Source: Campylobacterales bacterium (GTDB taxonomy: Bacteria; Campylobacterota; Campylobacteria; Campylobacterales; Sulfurimonadaceae). From it: a stretch of DNA of 41,846 bases. Position numbers and translations under genes: made by a program. The notes beneath the pieces are model-generated. The model searched no databases. It saw only the letters and a program-made list of their open reading frames with translations, and was not told the origin of the DNA. Each line of letters opens with the position of its first letter. Within the stretch, counting starts at the first letter, position 1. This document shows, piece by piece, positions 1 to 9,328 of this stretch. The stretch is taken from positions 1-41,846 of the forward strand of contig JAPLGN010000039.1 of the NCBI GenBank assembly GCA_026390135.1, in the 5' to 3' direction.

Positions 1-39
1 TTCGATGATCTTATTGCATTAGAGCGTGAGTACCTTTAA
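1..39 (+). CDS. lysA: C-terminal end of diaminopimelate decarboxylase (partial)
   Basis: The first 13 codons read FDDLIALEREYL followed by TAA, and the stop shares one base with the ATG of the next gene. An acidic E-x-Y-L type tail fits the end of LysA, the last enzyme of lysine synthesis. In Campylobacter lysA directly precedes the HAD-pheA-hisC-fliF set seen here. The name rests mostly on this gene order, because only 12 residues are visible. Confidence 0.6.
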   Translation, partial: FDDLIALEREYL

Positions 40-812
40 TGTTTTTTATTGATGTGCAAGGGACATTGATCGATGATAATACCAAAAAACCCATTCGTGG
101 TGCGGTTGCTTTTATTGATTATTTGAATCTTTCTCATATTCCTTATATGGTTGTAACGAACAGTACAAAATATCTAAGTTCTGAGTTCTTGGCATATCTT
201 AATTCGATAGGTTTGAATATCCCATCTAGCCATTATTTGGATCCTTTGATGGTACTGGAATCTCAGCTATCGAAAGAAAAGAAAATAGCAGCATATGGGT
301 CAGGTGAATTTTTAAATGTTTTAAACTCTATTGGGTATGAGCTGGACTATGTTTCACCTGCTGTGGTTCTTCTTTCTATCAAAGAAGATTTTAATCATGA
401 AGAATATGCTCAGATGATTGAGTTTCTTTTGGGCGGTTGTGAACTGATTGGAATGCACGAAACATCACTTTATGTGAAAAACCATAAACGTTATCCTGGG
501 GTTGGCGCACTGTTGAAAATGTTGGAGTTTGCAACATCGACATCTTATCGTGTGCTTGGGAAACCAAGCCGTCCTTTTTTTGATACTGCATTGAAGGCTA
601 TTCAGAAACAAAAGAGTAGTGCTGCTTTTAGCGATGTGACCATGATTAGTGATGATGTTACAGGAGATTTAATGGGTGCAAAAGCTTTGGGTATGAAGTG
701 CTTTTTTGTTTTAAGTGGAAAATATCGTACACGTGAAGAAATTCTTCCGCAGCTTAATCTGCAACCTGACGCAGTTTATATGGATATGCAAGCAGTATTG
801 GAGAGCAAATGA
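39..812 (+). CDS. HAD-superfamily (IIA/NagD-like) protein with altered motif I
   Basis: A 257-residue cytoplasmic protein with the four HAD landmarks: motif I as DVQGT (residues 5-9), motif II VVTNST (38-43), motif III Lys175 in LGKPSRPF, and motif IV SDDVTGD (204-210). Spacing and the long cap between motifs II and III fit the IIA (NagD-like) branch of sugar/nucleotide phosphatases. The second Asp of motif I, normally the general acid/base in DxDx(T/V), is Gln7, so phosphatase activity may be weak or lost. It overlaps lysA by one base and pheA by four (ATGA), so it is translated within the amino-acid/flagellar operon. The substrate is unknown. Confidence 0.8.
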   Translation: MFFIDVQGTLIDDNTKKPIRGAVAFIDYLNLSHIPYMVVTNSTKYLSSEFLAYLNSIGLNIPSSHYLDPLMVLESQLSKEKKIAAYGSGEFLNVLNSIGYELDYVSPAVVLLSIKEDFNHEEYAQMIEFLLGGCELIGMHETSLYVKNHKRYPGVGALLKMLEFATSTSYRVLGKPSRPFFDTALKAIQKQKSSAAFSDVTMISDDVTGDLMGAKALGMKCFFVLSGKYRTREEILPQLNLQPDAVYMDMQAVLESK

Positions 813-1891
813 ACACATTAGAAGAGTGTCGAAAAGCGATTGATGCATTGGATGATGAGGTTATCGTACTTCTAAATCGCCGCATGGAAGTGGTACGACG
901 TGTCGGGGAAATTAAGCACGAAACAAAAGGTGCTATTTATCGTCCTGAACGTGAAAAAGCGATTATTGACCGCTTAAGTGCTCACAGTAAGCAATCGGGT
1001 GGTTTACTGAACTCTCAAGCTATTGAAGCAATTTTTTTGGAGATTTTTGCCGTAGCCCGCAATCTTGAACTTCCTGAAAAAATTGCGTATCTAGGTCCGG
1101 AAGGGAGTTTTACTCATCAAGCCGCCGAATCACGTTTTGGGGCAATGAGTGATTATCTCTCGCTTGGTTCTATTGATGCAGTATTTAAAACTCTTGAAGC
1201 ATCACGTGCAAAATTTGGGGTTGTTCCCATCGAAAACAGCCGTGATGGTGTAGTGGGTGAAACGCTTGACTTGCTGGGAAAAAGCAGTGTTAAAATTGTA
1301 GCAGAATTGTATATGCCAATCCATATGGCATTTGTCAGTAAAGCTGAAAAATTACATGATATCAAAAGAATTTACTCGAAAGACAAAGGCTTTGGTCAGT
1401 GCAGAGAATTCTTACTTGAGCATGGATTGGATAGGATTGAGCATATCCCCGTAGAATCAACAGCAAAAGCAGCTGTTTTGGCGTCAAAAGATCCAGAAGC
1501 TGCTGCAATTTGTTCTCATATTGCAGCAAAACTGTATGGGATACCGACGTTGTTTGAGAACATTGAGGATTCTCACAACAATGCAACTCGTTTCTTTATA
1601 CTGAGTGATTTTAAAAATGCTCCCAGCGGTGAAGATAAAACCTCGATTTTAGTTCGATTGAAAGAGGCACAAAAATCAGGGGCATTGTTCCACTTTTTAG
1701 AAGACTTTAACAAAGCAGAGATTAACCTTAGTAAAATTGAAAGCCGTCCTGCGCGAGAGAACGATGGGTTCGCTTACTGGTTTTTTATTGATTTTTTCGG
1801 GCATATTGATGAAGAAAGAGTTCAAAATATTATGACAAAGCATACAAATGAAGTAACATGGCTTGGAAGCTATGTAAAGGGAGAATTATGA
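809..1891 (+). CDS. pheA: Bifunctional chorismate mutase / prephenate dehydratase
   Basis: Converts chorismate to prephenate and then phenylpyruvate, the committed branch to phenylalanine. The 360 residues show an AroQ chorismate mutase (about 1-88, with YRPERE at 44-49), a prephenate dehydratase domain from [13 protein letters not shown] (94-106) through IENS (141-144) to the catalytic TRF (260-262), and a C-terminal ACT domain with GALFHFL (291-297) and ESRP (311-314). The ESRP-type ACT site is the known phenylalanine feedback site in this family. It starts by ATGA overlap with the HAD gene and ends by ATGA overlap with hisC, so the three are translationally coupled. Length is usual for the P-protein. 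Confidence 0.96.
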   Translation: MNTLEECRKAIDALDDEVIVLLNRRMEVVRRVGEIKHETKGAIYRPEREKAIIDRLSAHSKQSGGLLNSQAIEAIFLEIFAVARNLELPEKIAYLGPEGSFTHQAAESRFGAMSDYLSLGSIDAVFKTLEASRAKFGVVPIENSRDGVVGETLDLLGKSSVKIVAELYMPIHMAFVSKAEKLHDIKRIYSKDKGFGQCREFLLEHGLDRIEHIPVESTAKAAVLASKDPEAAAICSHIAAKLYGIPTLFENIEDSHNNATRFFILSDFKNAPSGEDKTSILVRLKEAQKSGALFHFLEDFNKAEINLSKIESRPARENDGFAYWFFIDFFGHIDEERVQNIMTKHTNEVTWLGSYVKGEL

Positions 1892-2982
1892 AATTCAACA
1901 GCACATTAGAGTCCATTAAAAGTTATGAGGCCGGTAAACCAATCGAGCTTGTTGTCCGGGAATACGGAATCGATAAAGCGGATATTGTTAAATTGGCAAG
2001 TAATGAAAATCCTTTTGGTTGTTCACCTAAAGTGAAAGAGGCTGTATGCTCAATTATTGATAACATGGCTCTCTATCCGGATGATTCGATGATAAAACTC
2101 AAAAATGCACTTGCAAATAAATATTCTATTGAAAGCAATGAGCTGATTATCGGTGCAGGAAGCGATCAGGTAATTGAATTTGCAATCCACGCAAAAGCTC
2201 ATCAAGGTGCAGCGGTATTGATGAACAGCGTAACCTTTGCTATGTATGAAATTTATGCCAAACAAGTAGGGGCTAAAATTATTCGTACCGCTTCAAGAGA
2301 GCATGATATGGACGAATTTTATGCACTTTATCTTGAGCACAATCCGTCTATAATTTTTCTTTGTACACCGAATAATCCGACGGGTGATGCAATCGATGCT
2401 GAGTCAATGCTTGCCTTTATAAAAAAAATTGATTCGGATACCCTTGTTATCGTAGATGGTGCGTATATGGAGTATGCACGTTTTAAAGATCCGAAAAAAG
2501 CGGTAGATCCCCGAGAGTTAATAGCCAAATTTGAGAATGTACTTTTCTTAGGGACCTTTTCAAAGGCATATGGGTTAGGCGGGATGCGTGTTGGATATGG
2601 GATTGCTCGCTCAAGTATTATTGAAGCGCTCTATAAAGTCCGTCCGCCATTTAATATTACTACTCTTTCTCTTGAAGCTGCATCCGTAGCACTTGAAGAT
2701 GAGGCATTTGTGCAAGAGTGTATCGCAGATAATTTTAAAGAGATGCAGCGATACGAAGTATTTGCCCAGTCAAAAAAGATTGCTATAATTGACAGTTATA
2801 CTAATTTTGTGACACTATCACTTCCTGAAACAAAAAATTCATCCAAAATAGCCCAAGAACTGTTAAAAAAGGGTATGATTATACGAGATTTAAGCAGTTA
2901 TGGATTGAACGCCATTCGCGTAACCATCGGTACATCAATACAAAATGACCGATTTTTTGAACTAACAGAACCTTTATTGTAA
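1888..2982 (+). CDS. hisC: Histidinol-phosphate aminotransferase
   Basis: A PLP fold-type I aminotransferase (364 residues) that makes L-histidinol phosphate; HisC-like enzymes can also transaminate aromatic keto acids, which suits its place after pheA. Visible landmarks are SNENPFG (38-44), PNNPTG (161-166), and the Schiff-base lysine Lys226 in [18 protein letters not shown] chose the ATG at 1888 because it overlaps the pheA stop (ATGA) and has a purine-rich AAGGGAG just upstream. An in-frame start at 1858 lies inside pheA and would add ten unlikely residues. FliF follows after 17 bp. Confidence 0.95.
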   Translation: MKFNSTLESIKSYEAGKPIELVVREYGIDKADIVKLASNENPFGCSPKVKEAVCSIIDNMALYPDDSMIKLKNALANKYSIESNELIIGAGSDQVIEFAIHAKAHQGAAVLMNSVTFAMYEIYAKQVGAKIIRTASREHDMDEFYALYLEHNPSIIFLCTPNNPTGDAIDAESMLAFIKKIDSDTLVIVDGAYMEYARFKDPKKAVDPRELIAKFENVLFLGTFSKAYGLGGMRVGYGIARSSIIEALYKVRPPFNITTLSLEAASVALEDEAFVQECIADNFKEMQRYEVFAQSKKIAIIDSYTNFVTLSLPETKNSSKIAQELLKKGMIIRDLSSYGLNAIRVTIGTSIQNDRFFELTEPLL

Positions 2983-2999
2983 AGTAGGCATTCAAAAGA

Positions 3000-4721
3000 A
3001 TGGATTTTAAAGCACTTTTTTCACAACTTGTGATAGTTTTTGGGAAATTAACCCAGGCACAAAAAACGATAATTGCTGCTGCAGTTGCAGGCATTATCGG
3101 TTTTTTGATTTTTTTGGTTGTGTATACATCTGATTCTTCTTCAAGTAAGAATGAAGGATATCAGGTTCTATTTGAATCCCTGACTCCGCAGGATGCAGCA
3201 CAAGTAGTTCAGCAACTTGAAAAAGACAAAATCCCTTATAAAATTCCACGCGATAATGTCATCGAAGTTCCAAAAGAGGTCGTATATAAAGAGCGTATTA
3301 CGATTGCCTCAATGGGAATTCCAAAAGAGGGACATGTTGGATTTGAGCTTTTTGACAAACAAGAATTCGGTGCAACTAATTTTGACCAAGAGGTAAAATT
3401 TAGGCGTGCATTGGAAGGGGAGCTTGCCCGTTCCATTGATTCACTTTCGCCAGTAGAAAAATCAAGTGTCTCTTTAGCTCTGCCCAAAGAGACGTTGTTT
3501 GTTTCTGAAGAGGTCCCTCCGTCTGCATCTGTTATGGTTCAATTATACGAAGATCGCAAGCTTACGCCAAAGCAGATACGTGGGATTAAAAAGCTTGTAG
3601 CTGCAGCTGTTCCTAAGCTTAAAACTGAAAATGTTACGTTGATTAATTCTGAGGGTGAAAGTTTAGGTGATAGTGATTCTGATGCGATGATGGGCGAACT
3701 TTCTCAAATGCAGCAACAGTTTAAAACCAAAGAAGAGAAAAAGCAAGAGGAAAAAATTATTAACGTTCTTGCCCCCTTTATTGGCGGCAAAGACCGCGTT
3801 GTTGCCAAAGTGACGATTGAATATGATTTTTCGGAACAAAGTTCAACGTCTGAAAAATACGACCCAGAAAACGTAGTGCGAAGTGAACAAACCTCCGAAG
3901 AAAAACGTGATGGTGCATCACCGGCAGCCGTCGGCGGAGTTCCGGGTGCGGTGAGCAATATTGGCCCAACTGATGTAAATGGTTCGGCTGGAGGCTCTGG
4001 CAGCGGGGAAAAGTATGAAAAAACAACAGGTACAACAAACTTTGAAATTTCCAAAACGGTTTCAACTACTAAAATGGAATTTGCACGAATTAAGCGTATT
4101 ACGGCAGCAGTTGTCGTAGATGGAAAATATGAAGCTAAAAAAACAGAGAGTGGGGCTATTGGGGATGAAATGGCATACGTTGCCCTTGATCAAACACAGC
4201 TTGATGCCATAACGTCTTTGACAAAGCAATCCATTGGGATTGATGATGCACGCGGAGATTTGGTGACGGTACGAAATTTTGAGTTTCAAGGTACTAAAGG
4301 GAGCTTCGGTTCTAAAGATGCTGCATCCAAAACATCAGCATTTTTTACTACCTATATTGTGCCATTTATGCCTGTGCTTAAATACATTTTAGTTGCTATA
4401 ATACTTTTTATTGCCTACAAGAAGGTGATTCTTCCTTTTGCCGATCGAATGTTGGACTTCACCAGAGAAGAAGAAGAATATGAAAAGCCAATATTGGAAA
4501 TTAGTGATGATGAGGATGAAGACCTTGTTGAAAAAGTACAGCAAATGCGTAAAAAAGTAGAAAATCAGTTGGGACTTGGTGAGGGCTTCAATGAAGATGA
4601 GTTAAAATATGATGTATTACTCGAAAAAATTCGTGAAATAGCCGAAGATCGTCCTGATGAAATTGCGTCGTTGATTCAAGCGTTAATCAATGAAGAAGCA
4701 GCTCCATTGCGTAATACGTAA
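3000..4721 (+). CDS. fliF: Flagellar MS-ring protein FliF
   Basis: Forms the inner-membrane MS ring on which the flagellar rotor and export apparatus assemble. The 573-residue protein has a first membrane helix at about 23-42, two periplasmic ring-building (YscJ/FliF) modules, a low-complexity Gly/Ser/Ala-rich stretch at roughly 300-340, a second membrane helix at about 447-470, and an acidic cytoplasmic tail that binds FliG in the family. Length matches other FliF proteins. fliG follows after 17 bp, and the order fliF-fliG-fliH is conserved. No sigma-54 or sigma-28 promoter is visible in the 17-bp gap upstream, so it is probably read through from the amino-acid genes. Confidence 0.97.
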   Translation: MDFKALFSQLVIVFGKLTQAQKTIIAAAVAGIIGFLIFLVVYTSDSSSSKNEGYQVLFESLTPQDAAQVVQQLEKDKIPYKIPRDNVIEVPKEVVYKERITIASMGIPKEGHVGFELFDKQEFGATNFDQEVKFRRALEGELARSIDSLSPVEKSSVSLALPKETLFVSEEVPPSASVMVQLYEDRKLTPKQIRGIKKLVAAAVPKLKTENVTLINSEGESLGDSDSDAMMGELSQMQQQFKTKEEKKQEEKIINVLAPFIGGKDRVVAKVTIEYDFSEQSSTSEKYDPENVVRSEQTSEEKRDGASPAAVGGVPGAVSNIGPTDVNGSAGGSGSGEKYEKTTGTTNFEISKTVSTTKMEFARIKRITAAVVVDGKYEAKKTESGAIGDEMAYVALDQTQLDAITSLTKQSIGIDDARGDLVTVRNFEFQGTKGSFGSKDAASKTSAFFTTYIVPFMPVLKYILVAIILFIAYKKVILPFADRMLDFTREEEEYEKPILEISDDEDEDLVEKVQQMRKKVENQLGLGEGFNEDELKYDVLLEKIREIAEDRPDEIASLIQALINEEAAPLRNT

Positions 4722-4738
4722 GGAAAGAGGAATCTAAC

Positions 4739-5764
4739 ATGACATTAACTCAACCACAACAGGCACATTTCGATGAAATGGGGATGGCTGAAAAGATAGC
4801 GATTCTTTTGATTCAATTGGGTGAAGATTCAACTGCACAAATTTTTGGGCGTATGACTGTGGAGTCTATTACGGAAGTTTCTAAATATATAGCCAGTAGT
4901 AGCTCCATTGAAAAAAGTATTGGCGCGGCTGTTTTAGAAGAATTTTATGCAATTATTCAGTCTAACCAATATTTAAATACGGGTGGTTTGGAATACGCAA
5001 AAGAGATTTTATATAAAGCATTGGGCCCTGATGAAGCTAAAAAAGTTTTAGAACGTTTGAGTAAAACCATGCAAGGTTCCCAAAACTTTGCCTATTTATC
5101 CAAAATCAAACCACAACAATTAGCCGACTTTATTACAACAGAACATCCTCAAACTATTGCTCTTATTTTAGCTCATATGGATCCATCTGCAGCTGCTGAA
5201 ACATTGTATATTTTCAGCCCTGAACTACGAGGAGAAGTAGTTATTCGTATGGCAAAGTTGGGAGATATTTCTCCTGCAATTATTAAACGGGTGAGTGCAG
5301 TACTTGAGTCCAAGCTTGAATCATTGGCAAGCTATAAAGTTGAAGTAGGCGGTCCAAGAGCAGTTGCCGATGTCTTTAACCGTTTGGGTGCAAAAGTATC
5401 CAAAGAAACATTGTCTCAGATTGAACAACTGGATCAAGAACTTGCTGCATCCATTAAAGAGATGATGTTTACGTTTGAAGATATTTCAGGTCTTGATGTG
5501 AATGCGGTTCGAGAAATTCTCAAAGCAGTTGACAAAAATGACCTTATGCTGGCGCTTAAAAGCTCTCCTGAAGATCTTAAAGAAAAGTTTTATTCCTGTA
5601 TGTCCCAACGAGCAAAAGATACGTTTGTGGAAGAATTGCAATTCTTGGGTGCAGTGAAAATGAAAGAGGTTGAGACAGCTCAACGTAAAATCGTAGATGC
5701 GGTTCAAGCACTTGCTGAACAGGGTGTATTGGAATTAGGGGCATCTGAAGAGATGATTGACTAA
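4739..5764 (+). CDS. fliG: Flagellar motor switch protein FliG
   Basis: A rotor protein that links the MS ring to FliM and contacts the MotA stator to generate torque. The 341 residues show the usual N, middle and C domains: an N-terminal region beginning MAEKIAILLIQLGED, a middle domain with EHPQTIALILAHMD that contains the FliM-binding EHPQ motif, and a C-terminal charged torque helix region near residues 285-320. Length is typical. It is preceded by a GGAAAGAGG ribosome site and is followed almost immediately by fliH. Confidence 0.97.
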   Translation: MTLTQPQQAHFDEMGMAEKIAILLIQLGEDSTAQIFGRMTVESITEVSKYIASSSSIEKSIGAAVLEEFYAIIQSNQYLNTGGLEYAKEILYKALGPDEAKKVLERLSKTMQGSQNFAYLSKIKPQQLADFITTEHPQTIALILAHMDPSAAAETLYIFSPELRGEVVIRMAKLGDISPAIIKRVSAVLESKLESLASYKVEVGGPRAVADVFNRLGAKVSKETLSQIEQLDQELAASIKEMMFTFEDISGLDVNAVREILKAVDKNDLMLALKSSPEDLKEKFYSCMSQRAKDTFVEELQFLGAVKMKEVETAQRKIVDAVQALAEQGVLELGASEEMID

Positions 5765-5768
5765 AGCC

Positions 5769-6554
5769 ATGATGGAAGATGTTGTGATTACCAAAGATAA
5801 TTTATCGGGTCATGCAATTGGAAAATATCAGTTTAAGATTTTGAGTGGATTGAGCGGAACAAGTGTTCAAAAAGCATACGAAGAATTAGAACTTCAACGT
5901 CCTTCTTTATCAGATTCATCTGGAGAAAAAAATCGTGAATCAACATCAGCAAAAGATGAACTGATTGAATCCTTGTTAAAAAAAGCGGATGATATGAGTT
6001 CAAACTTTATCAAAATGCAGATGCGTCTTGAAAGCCTTCAGGAAGAACATGCACAGGGACTTGAAGAGGCGAAAAAAAGTGGTTATGATGAAGGATTTTC
6101 AGCAGGAATAGCGCAAGAACAGATCCAAAATTCACAACGCAATACGCAAGGGCAAGATCAGTTTTCATTGTCTGTAAAAACATTAGAAGATGCAGCAGCA
6201 CAGTTTTCTATTTCTCTAGGTGAGATTAAAAAAGAGTTGACTCATACTGCCCTTGATATTGCCAAAGAAGTTATTGGAATTGAGACACAGGAAAACAGTG
6301 CAAAAATTGCTGCTAAACTCTCCGAATTATTGATCGAAGAACTCAGTGATGCCGCTAAGATTACCTTACGTGTTAATCCAAACGACCATGGAATTATTTC
6401 TGAAAAAGTAGGATCTCTTAAGAATGTTGAAGTACTATCGGATCGTGCGATCAGTGCTGGCGGGGTAGTTGCTATTAGTGATTTGGGTAATATTGACTCA
6501 CAAATAAAAAAACGGTTTGAGCGATTAAAAAGATCGTTATTACTGGAATCATAA
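5769..6554 (+). CDS. fliH: Flagellar assembly protein FliH
   Basis: A negative regulator and tether of the export ATPase FliI at the base of the flagellum. The protein (261 residues from this start) has a variable N-terminus, a long charged coiled coil in the middle with a Gly-rich GYDEGFSAGIAQEQ segment typical of FliH GxxxG-like repeats, and a conserved C-terminal domain (about 140-260) like FliH/V-ATPase subunit E. I prefer the ATG at 5769 (or 5772), five bases after the fliG stop. An in-frame TTG at 5757 overlaps fliG and has no better ribosome site. Confidence 0.9.
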   Translation: MMEDVVITKDNLSGHAIGKYQFKILSGLSGTSVQKAYEELELQRPSLSDSSGEKNRESTSAKDELIESLLKKADDMSSNFIKMQMRLESLQEEHAQGLEEAKKSGYDEGFSAGIAQEQIQNSQRNTQGQDQFSLSVKTLEDAAAQFSISLGEIKKELTHTALDIAKEVIGIETQENSAKIAAKLSELLIEELSDAAKITLRVNPNDHGIISEKVGSLKNVEVLSDRAISAGGVVAISDLGNIDSQIKKRFERLKRSLLLES

Positions 6555-6565
6555 TTAGGGTTACA

Positions 6566-8380
6566 ATGGACATTAAAAATTTTACGCACGATGAGTTAAA
6601 AGCACTTTCACAAAAAATTCGTGATCGAATTTTGGAAGTTGTCAGTACCAATGGTGGACATTTAAGTTCTACCTTGGGTGCTACGGAAATAATCGTGGCA
6701 ATGCATAAAGTATTTGATTCCTCAAAAGATCCATTTATTTTTGACGTTTCGCATCAAGCGTACGCTCATAAACTTCTTACAAATCGATGGGAAGAATTTT
6801 CTACCCTACGCCGCTTTGACGGACTGAGCGGCTATACAAAACCTTCTGAGTCCCCTTTTGATTATTTCGTTGCAGGACATAGCTCAACGTCGATTTCTCT
6901 AGGTGTGGGAGCAGCTAAAGCCATTGCCCTTAAAAATGAGCAGGAAAGTCGTATTCCGGTTGTCCTGATCGGTGATGGTTCTCTTTCTGCTGGGATGGTG
7001 TACGAGGCGCTTAACGAGTTGGGTGATCGAAAATATCCGATGGTTATTATTCTCAATGATAACGAGATGAGCATTGCCAAACCAATCGGGGCAATTAGTC
7101 GGATGCTTAGTTCTGCGATGGCGAGCCCATTTTATCAACGTTTTAAAAAGAAAACAGAACAGTTTGTGGACAACTTCGGCGAAGGTGCCCATTATCTCGC
7201 CAAACGGTTTGAAGAGTCGTTCAAGCTCATTACTCCGGGAATATTATTTGAAGAAATGGGGATTGAGTATATTGGTCCTGTTGATGGGCATGATCTTAAA
7301 TCGCTTATTGATATTTTGAGCATGGCAAAAGCAATGGGGAAACCTGTTTTGGTTCATGTGCAGACGATTAAGGGTAAAGGGTATGAGATTGCTGAGGGTA
7401 AGCATGAAAAATGGCATGGCGTTTCTCCCTTTGATCTTAAAAGCGGAACGGCAAATAGTAAAAGTTCTGTTAAAAATGCTACGCAAATCTATGCTGAAGC
7501 GCTGATGCATCAAGCGGATCATAATCCGAAAATCGTGGGAGCAACGGCCGCGATGCCAAGCGGGACAGGATTAAGTGCTTTAATGGAAAAATATCCTGAA
7601 CGCTTTTGGGATGTTGCAATTGCTGAACAGCATGCTGTAACCTCTATGGCAGCATTGGCAAAAGAAGGATTTAAACCGTTTTGTACGATCTATTCGACTT
7701 TTCTGCAACGAGGATTTGATCAGGTGATTCACGACGTATGTTTAATGGATTTACCGGTTGTCTTTGCTCTTGATCGTGCCGGAATTGTCGGTGAAGATGG
7801 TGAGACGCATCAGGGTGTATTTGATATTAGCTTTTTACGTTTGATTCCCAATATGACATTGTGTGCACCACGCGATGAAAAATCATTTCATCAGATTGTG
7901 GCGTATGCGGCTGGGTACGATCGACCGTGTGCCATTCGTTATCCCAGAGGGGCATTTCTTGACGCAAATGTACCTGAGTCTCTTCCTTTCGAGACAGGAA
8001 AATCACAGCTGTTAATTTCCAATGCCTCTGATATCTTATTTATTGGATACGGTAACGGTGTCGGACGTGCGGCACAAACTATGGAGCTTATGGAGGAAAA
8101 ACCTTCCTTGCTTGATTTGCGTTTTGTAAAGCCACTTGATACTGAAATGCTGATACGAATGTCAAAAATTCATAAAAGATGGTATGTTTTTAGTGATTCG
8201 TCACGTATGGGTGGTGTGGGAAGTGCATTGCTCGAATGGTTATCCGAAGAAAAAATCAGGGATGTTCAGGTAGTTAGTTTTGAATATGGGGATGAATTTA
8301 TTAAACACGGTAATACTACCCTTGTAGAAGAATCACTTGAATTACTTCCCCATCAGCTGGTTAAGCGGGTCGTAGCATAA
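6566..8380 (+). CDS. dxs: 1-deoxy-D-xylulose-5-phosphate synthase
   Basis: A thiamine-diphosphate enzyme that condenses pyruvate and glyceraldehyde-3-phosphate in the first step of the MEP isoprenoid pathway; DXP also feeds thiamine and pyridoxal. The 604 residues include the HLSSTLGATE start of the TPP domain, the GDGSLSAG...NDNEMS TPP/Mg motif (about 136-170), the transketolase pyrimidine-binding domain with AEQHAVTSMAALA and DRAGIVGEDG, and a C-terminal transketolase domain. Its end overlaps the convergent pgeF by 20 bp, so there is no room for a terminator between them. Position after fliH is conserved in Campylobacter. Confidence 0.97.
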   Translation: MDIKNFTHDELKALSQKIRDRILEVVSTNGGHLSSTLGATEIIVAMHKVFDSSKDPFIFDVSHQAYAHKLLTNRWEEFSTLRRFDGLSGYTKPSESPFDYFVAGHSSTSISLGVGAAKAIALKNEQESRIPVVLIGDGSLSAGMVYEALNELGDRKYPMVIILNDNEMSIAKPIGAISRMLSSAMASPFYQRFKKKTEQFVDNFGEGAHYLAKRFEESFKLITPGILFEEMGIEYIGPVDGHDLKSLIDILSMAKAMGKPVLVHVQTIKGKGYEIAEGKHEKWHGVSPFDLKSGTANSKSSVKNATQIYAEALMHQADHNPKIVGATAAMPSGTGLSALMEKYPERFWDVAIAEQHAVTSMAALAKEGFKPFCTIYSTFLQRGFDQVIHDVCLMDLPVVFALDRAGIVGEDGETHQGVFDISFLRLIPNMTLCAPRDEKSFHQIVAYAAGYDRPCAIRYPRGAFLDANVPESLPFETGKSQLLISNASDILFIGYGNGVGRAAQTMELMEEKPSLLDLRFVKPLDTEMLIRMSKIHKRWYVFSDSSRMGGVGSALLEWLSEEKIRDVQVVSFEYGDEFIKHGNTTLVEESLELLPHQLVKRVVA

Positions 8381-9122
8381 TTACACCCGCAATCCGCCCC
8401 GTGTGTTGTGCATCAGCGCGATACGAGAAATAGGTATCGCAGTTGCATGAGGTGCAATGATTAACCACTTCAATGTTCTCTTTTTTTACCCCTAATGAGC
8501 GCAGTTGCAACAATAAGATAGTATTGACATCTAAAAAGACCCGTTTGTTTTCCCTTCGTATTGCATCCTCATATCCCTTTTCTATGACTTCGTTGACTAT
8601 ATTTTCATTGACTTCATAACAGCATCCATGTATTGAGGGACCTAGTACGATTTGCACATCATTGATTTGAGTATCAAATGCTTGATTCATAGCGTGGAGT
8701 GTTTTAGGTAGGATTTTATTAAGCGCGCCCTTTCGTCCTGCGTGAACAGCTCCAATAGCATTATGAATCGGATCGTAGATCAAAACAGGGGTGCAATCCG
8801 CACTCATCACCATAATCGGAGTATTAAGGCGATTGGTTATAAGAGCGTCACATTGGGGTATGGTATCGAAGCTGTGCGTATCATCGATAGTTATGATGGT
8901 ATCAGAATGAATTTGAGACATATGAATTAAGGCTTTTCGATCATAATACAAATCATTTGCAAGTAAATCATGGTTTCGGAGAACATTGTGGTACTCATCA
9001 CCGACATGAAATGCAAGATTAGCAGTGGTATATGGAGCTTGCGATACCCCGCCATGCCGAGTTGTAAAACAGGCAGTGACCTTTGGATTCGACAGTAAAA
9101 TGGATGAGAGTACAATTTGCAT
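8361..9122 (-). CDS. pgeF: Multicopper polyphenol oxidase / peptidoglycan-editing-type protein (PgeF, YfiH family)
   Basis: A 253-residue cytoplasmic protein of the YfiH/DUF152 family. In E. coli the family member hydrolyses mis-incorporated serine-containing UDP-MurNAc; others show laccase or purine nucleosidase activity. The family metal ligands are visible: a His in AFHVGDE, a Cys in SADCTPVLIYD and a His in AVHAGRKG, plus GPSIHGCCYEV near the C-terminus. The common HAGWRG is HAGRKG here. It converges on dxs with a 20-bp overlap. Precise activity is not predictable from sequence. Confidence 0.88.
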   Translation of the reverse strand: MQIVLSSILLSNPKVTACFTTRHGGVSQAPYTTANLAFHVGDEYHNVLRNHDLLANDLYYDRKALIHMSQIHSDTIITIDDTHSFDTIPQCDALITNRLNTPIMVMSADCTPVLIYDPIHNAIGAVHAGRKGALNKILPKTLHAMNQAFDTQINDVQIVLGPSIHGCCYEVNENIVNEVIEKGYEDAIRRENKRVFLDVNTILLLQLRSLGVKKENIEVVNHCTSCNCDTYFSYRADAQHTGRIAGVIMLRPA

Positions 9123-9198
9123 AAGTGAGTATATCGAGAGTCGCTTTTAGGTGCGATTAATCAAGTTTCGATTATTCTTGCACTCCACATTTATTGAT

Positions 9199-9276
9199 CG
9201 GGGCGTAGCGCAGTTTGGCTAGCGCACTACCTTGGGGTGGTAGAGGTCGCCTGTTCGAGTCAGGTCGCTCCGACCA
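9199..9276 (+). tRNA. tRNA-Pro (anticodon GGG)
   Basis: A complete cloverleaf can be drawn. The acceptor CGGGGCG (9199-9205) pairs with CGCTCCG (9266-9272) with one G-U pair; the D-stem is GCGC/GCGC; the anticodon stem is CTACC/GGTAG around loop TTGGGGT with anticodon GGG at 9234-9236; the T-arm is GCCTG-TTCGAGT-CAGGT; and the end is A73 plus an encoded CCA. It reads CCC/CCU proline codons. The gene stands alone between convergent neighbours. Its last 11 bases are repeated immediately downstream. Confidence 0.95.
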
Positions 9277-9287
9277 CGCTCCGACCA
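9266..9287 (+). repeat. Tandem 11-bp duplication of the tRNA-Pro 3' end
   Basis: CGCTCCGACCA at 9266-9276, which is the 3' acceptor strand plus discriminator and CCA, is followed without gap by an identical copy at 9277-9287. The second copy could pair with the 5' acceptor strand equally well. This is seen directly in the sequence. It could be replication slippage, or a scar such as an attachment-site crossover left by an element that used the tRNA end. No integrase or other element genes are nearby. Confidence 0.9.
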
Positions 9288-9313
9288 TGTGGAAAGTTTC
9301 ACACAATTTTCCT
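9287..9313 (+). terminator. Weak hairpin after tRNA-Pro
   Basis: TGTGGA and TTTCACA can form a short stem with a tiny loop (about 9288-9304), followed by CAATTTTCC. The T-run is short, so this is only a possible terminator for the tRNA transcript, which otherwise would run into the opposing chemoreceptor gene. Confidence 0.3.
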
Positions 9314-9328
9314 TCCCTCTTTTAAACT

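Noticed and set aside
3704-4065. Long open frames on the minus strand inside fliF
   Set aside because: They are antisense to a clear FliF, have Pro/Ser-rich translation from reading the Gly/Ala linker backwards, and lack a ribosome site.
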